The notes beneath the pieces were generated by a model. The model was not told the DNA's origin. It ran no database searches and saw only the letters and a program-made list of their open reading frames with translations. This document shows, in pieces, positions 15,573 through 16,883 of a DNA stretch of 16,883 nucleotides. A program made the position numbers and the translations under genes. The stretch comes from Thermoanaerobaculia bacterium (GTDB taxonomy: Bacteria > Acidobacteriota > Thermoanaerobaculia > UBA5066): positions 1-16,883 of the forward strand of contig JAMQPJ010000312.1 in NCBI GenBank assembly GCA_023717585.1, written 5' to 3'. The first letter of the stretch is position 1. The number at the start of each line of letters is the position of its first letter.

Positions 15573-15601
15573 AGCCTACCGTCTTTTTAGCTATCAGTCA
15601 A
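15573..15601 (-). promoter_or_regulatory. Candidate sigma-70 promoter of the DUF4143 ATPase gene, probably leaderless
   Basis: On the minus strand, TTGACT (15601-15596, 5 of 6 to the -35 consensus) and TAGGCT (15578-15573, 3 of 6 to the -10) are separated by exactly 17 bp. Six bases then separate the -10 from ATG 15566, so transcription should begin at or very near the A of the ATG. The surrounding 15580-15622 stretch is the most AT-rich in the window. Confidence 0.5.
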
Positions 15602-15622
15602 AATTACAGGCACGAATTTTTG
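15599..15622. other. AT-rich imperfect inverted repeat upstream of the ATPase promoter
   Basis: CAAAATT (15599-15605) is mirrored by AATTTTTG (15615-15622), which has one extra T, around a 9-nt centre. It overlaps and extends upstream of the -35 box, a position suited to an activator or repressor site. It could also simply be low-complexity AT sequence. Confidence 0.3.
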
Positions 15623-15654
15623 CCAGGAGGCGAATATCACGGAGCCGGCCCACG

Positions 15655-15668
15655 ACGCGGCTTCGCGT
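15655..15668. other. Small GC-rich hairpin downstream of the acyl-CoA dehydrogenase gene
   Basis: ACGCG and CGCGT pair around a GCTT loop 20 bp past the acyl-CoA dehydrogenase stop. On the minus-strand transcript it is not followed by a U run, so it is a poor intrinsic terminator. Nothing else explains this gap. Confidence 0.25.
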
Positions 15669-15687
15669 TGCTTCCCGGACAGGCCCT

Positions 15688-16821
15688 TCAGCTCAGGAGC
15701 GCCCGCGCGAGGACCATCCGTTGCACGTCGTTCGCGCCCTCGACGATCTGCGCGATCTTGGCGTCGTTGAAGAAGTGGATGGCGGGGAACTCCCCGGAAA
15801 CGCCTGTCGCCCCGCAGAGCTGGACAGCCTCGGCAGTCACGAAGAGAGCCGTGTCGGTGGCGACGAGCTTCGCCGCCGCGGCTGCGGCCGAGAACGGCCG
15901 GCCCGAGTCGCGGAGTCGCGCGGCCTCGCGCACGAGCGCGGCCGCCGCTTCCGTTCGGGCGGCCATCTCCGCGAGGCGCGCCCTCACGACGTCGTTCTTC
16001 TCCAGCGGGCGGCCGAAGGCCTTTCGCGTCCGGACGTAGCCCAGCGCGGCTTCGAGAGCCCCGCGGCAGAGACCGACCGCGAGGGCGCCGATCGTGATGC
16101 GCCCCGAGTCGAGGGCGGTCAGCGCGATTCCAAGGCCGTCGCCCGGCCTGCCCACGAGCGCCCCTTTCGGCACGCGCACGCCGTCGAGGGAGAGTCCGCC
16201 GGTGGGAGAGCGCCGGAGCCCCATCTTCCTCTCCGGCGGAAGGGGCGTGAGGCCCGACGCGGTTTTCTCGACGAGGAACGCGGAAATCTCCTTCTCCCCA
16301 GTGCGAGCGAAGACGACGAAGAGATCCGCCACGGTCGAGTGCGTGATCCAGGCCTTGCTCCCGCTGATCAGGAAGCCGTCTGGGTCGGCCGCCGCGCGCG
16401 TCGCGATCGCCGCGGCGTCGGAGCCCGTCTCGGGCTCGGTCAGGGCGAAGGCCCCGAGCAGCTCGCCGCCGGCGAGGCGCGGCAGGTACCGGCGCTTCTG
16501 CTCTTCCGTTCCGAACCGGTTCAGGATGAGCTGCGGCAGGCCGTGGACCGAAAGCGTGCCCGCGAGCGCGCCGCCCGCGACGGCCAGCTCCTCGAGGACG
16601 AGAGCGTACGTCGCGTAGTCCGCGCCTCCCCCGCCGTATTCGGCCGGGAACGGGATGCCGCCGAGTCCCATCGCGCAGAGGCGAGCGAAGAGCAGTCGCG
16701 GGAATTCGTCGTCAGGGGAGGAAGCGAGGTATGGCTTCAGCTCGTCCTTCACGAAGCAGCGGACCGTCTCGGCCAGCGCCTGCTGCTCCTCCGTCAGGAG
16801 GTCTTCGAAGAGCGGCCTCAT
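15688..16821 (-). CDS. Acyl-CoA dehydrogenase
   Basis: This 377-residue flavoenzyme oxidises an acyl-CoA thioester to the 2-enoyl-CoA, passing electrons to FAD and then normally to electron-transfer flavoprotein. The domain order is standard: N-terminal helical domain (1-120), beta domain with AFALTEPETGSDAA at 124-137 and GSKAWITHS near 154-162, and a C-terminal helical domain with RKAFGRPL. The catalytic base is probably Glu361 in QIVEGANDVQR, the position used in short- and medium-chain enzymes. Substrate length or branching cannot be called. The ATG directly follows the stop of the upstream gene (TGAATG), with GAGG 9 nt ahead inside that gene's tail, so translational coupling is likely. 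Length and motifs are complete. Confidence 0.94.
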   Translation of the reverse strand: MRPLFEDLLTEEQQALAETVRCFVKDELKPYLASSPDDEFPRLLFARLCAMGLGGIPFPAEYGGGGADYATYALVLEELAVAGGALAGTLSVHGLPQLILNRFGTEEQKRRYLPRLAGGELLGAFALTEPETGSDAAAIATRAAADPDGFLISGSKAWITHSTVADLFVVFARTGEKEISAFLVEKTASGLTPLPPERKMGLRRSPTGGLSLDGVRVPKGALVGRPGDGLGIALTALDSGRITIGALAVGLCRGALEAALGYVRTRKAFGRPLEKNDVVRARLAEMAARTEAAAALVREAARLRDSGRPFSAAAAAAKLVATDTALFVTAEAVQLCGATGVSGEFPAIHFFNDAKIAQIVEGANDVQRMVLARALLS

Positions 16822-16845
16822 TCAGCGGATCCTCGGGACGATCTC
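16809..16845. repeat. Imperfect direct repeat, right copy (spans acyl-CoA dehydrogenase start)
   Basis: This is the partner of 8980-9015. Here the segment has a clear job: on the minus strand it encodes the EIVPRIR end of the upstream gene, its stop, and the first codons (MRPLF) of the acyl-CoA dehydrogenase. It is therefore probably the parent copy and the left one the derivative. Confidence 0.8.
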
Positions 16846-16883
16846 GTATCGCCCGTCCCTGCCGCGGCGAAAGACTCCCCGGC
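16822..16883 (-). CDS. C-terminal end of an unidentified gene upstream of the acyl-CoA dehydrogenase
   Basis: Only 19 residues plus the stop are visible: RGVFRRGRDGRYEIVPRIR. The frame is open to the window edge and its TGA abuts the ATG of the acyl-CoA dehydrogenase, the usual arrangement in a compact operon, so it is probably a real gene. The fragment is too short to assign a family; a fatty-acid metabolism role is only guilt by association. Confidence 0.6.
   Translation of the reverse strand, partial: RGVFRRGRDGRYEIVPRIR

Noticed and set aside
14448..16821. ATPase plus nuclease-like gene as part of a phage-defence island
   Set aside because: No restriction, toxin-antitoxin, retron, CRISPR or integrase gene is adjacent. 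Neighbours are a signalling kinase and a fatty-acid enzyme, and the single DUF4143 protein is not a recognised defence system.

Overview
This is a GC-rich (clearly above 60 percent GC) bacterial chromosomal segment with ten recognisable protein-coding genes plus a gene cut at the right edge. No rRNA, tRNA, CRISPR array or transposase is visible. The gene content suggests Acidobacteriota or a neighbouring soil/sediment phylum: a Hanks-type Ser/Thr kinase fused to a WD40/PD40-type propeller, an FG-GAP/UnbV (CRTAC1-like) lipoprotein, a secreted Asp-box propeller with a duplicated C-terminal module, and a Vgb-like propeller ending in a 'PCRVLDTR' domain. This lineage call is inference from gene families; no marker gene is present.

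Layout, left to right. 2-1063 (+) is the 3' part of a secreted virginiamycin-B-lyase-like repeat protein. 1092-3680 (+) is a tight two-gene operon: a Ca2+/H+ antiporter and a two-domain polyphosphate:AMP phosphotransferase. 3732-5408 (-) and 5524-8961 (+) are divergent genes for two large exported beta-propeller proteins sharing a 115-bp upstream region. 9025-9714 (-) is a multi-spanning membrane protein of unknown function, divergent from an ABC exporter operon (ATPase 9776-10693, permease 10711-11790). 11795-14398 (-) is the membrane-anchored kinase, convergent with the permease and separated from it by only 4 bp. 14448-15566 (-) is a DUF4143-type AAA ATPase behind an AT-rich promoter region. 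15688-16821 (-) is an acyl-CoA dehydrogenase whose ATG directly abuts the stop codon of a gene running off the window.

The genes do not form one pathway. Two themes can be defended: a possible calcium/polyphosphate unit (antiporter plus PAP), and a high density of propeller proteins for the cell surface (four of ten genes). The rest is transport, signalling and fatty-acid metabolism. No convincing new defence or biosynthetic system is present.

The less ordinary signals are: (1) a roughly 36-bp imperfect direct repeat, once beside the unknown membrane gene (8980-9015) and once across the acyl-CoA dehydrogenase start (16809-16845); (2) a recurring TANNNT box 6-8 nt upstream of three start codons that lack a Shine-Dalgarno sequence, which suggests leaderless transcription; (3) a tandemly duplicated module of about 236 residues; and (4) the antiporter/PAP operon. 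All intergenic gaps are under 150 bp, so no long gene-free stretch is left unexplained.
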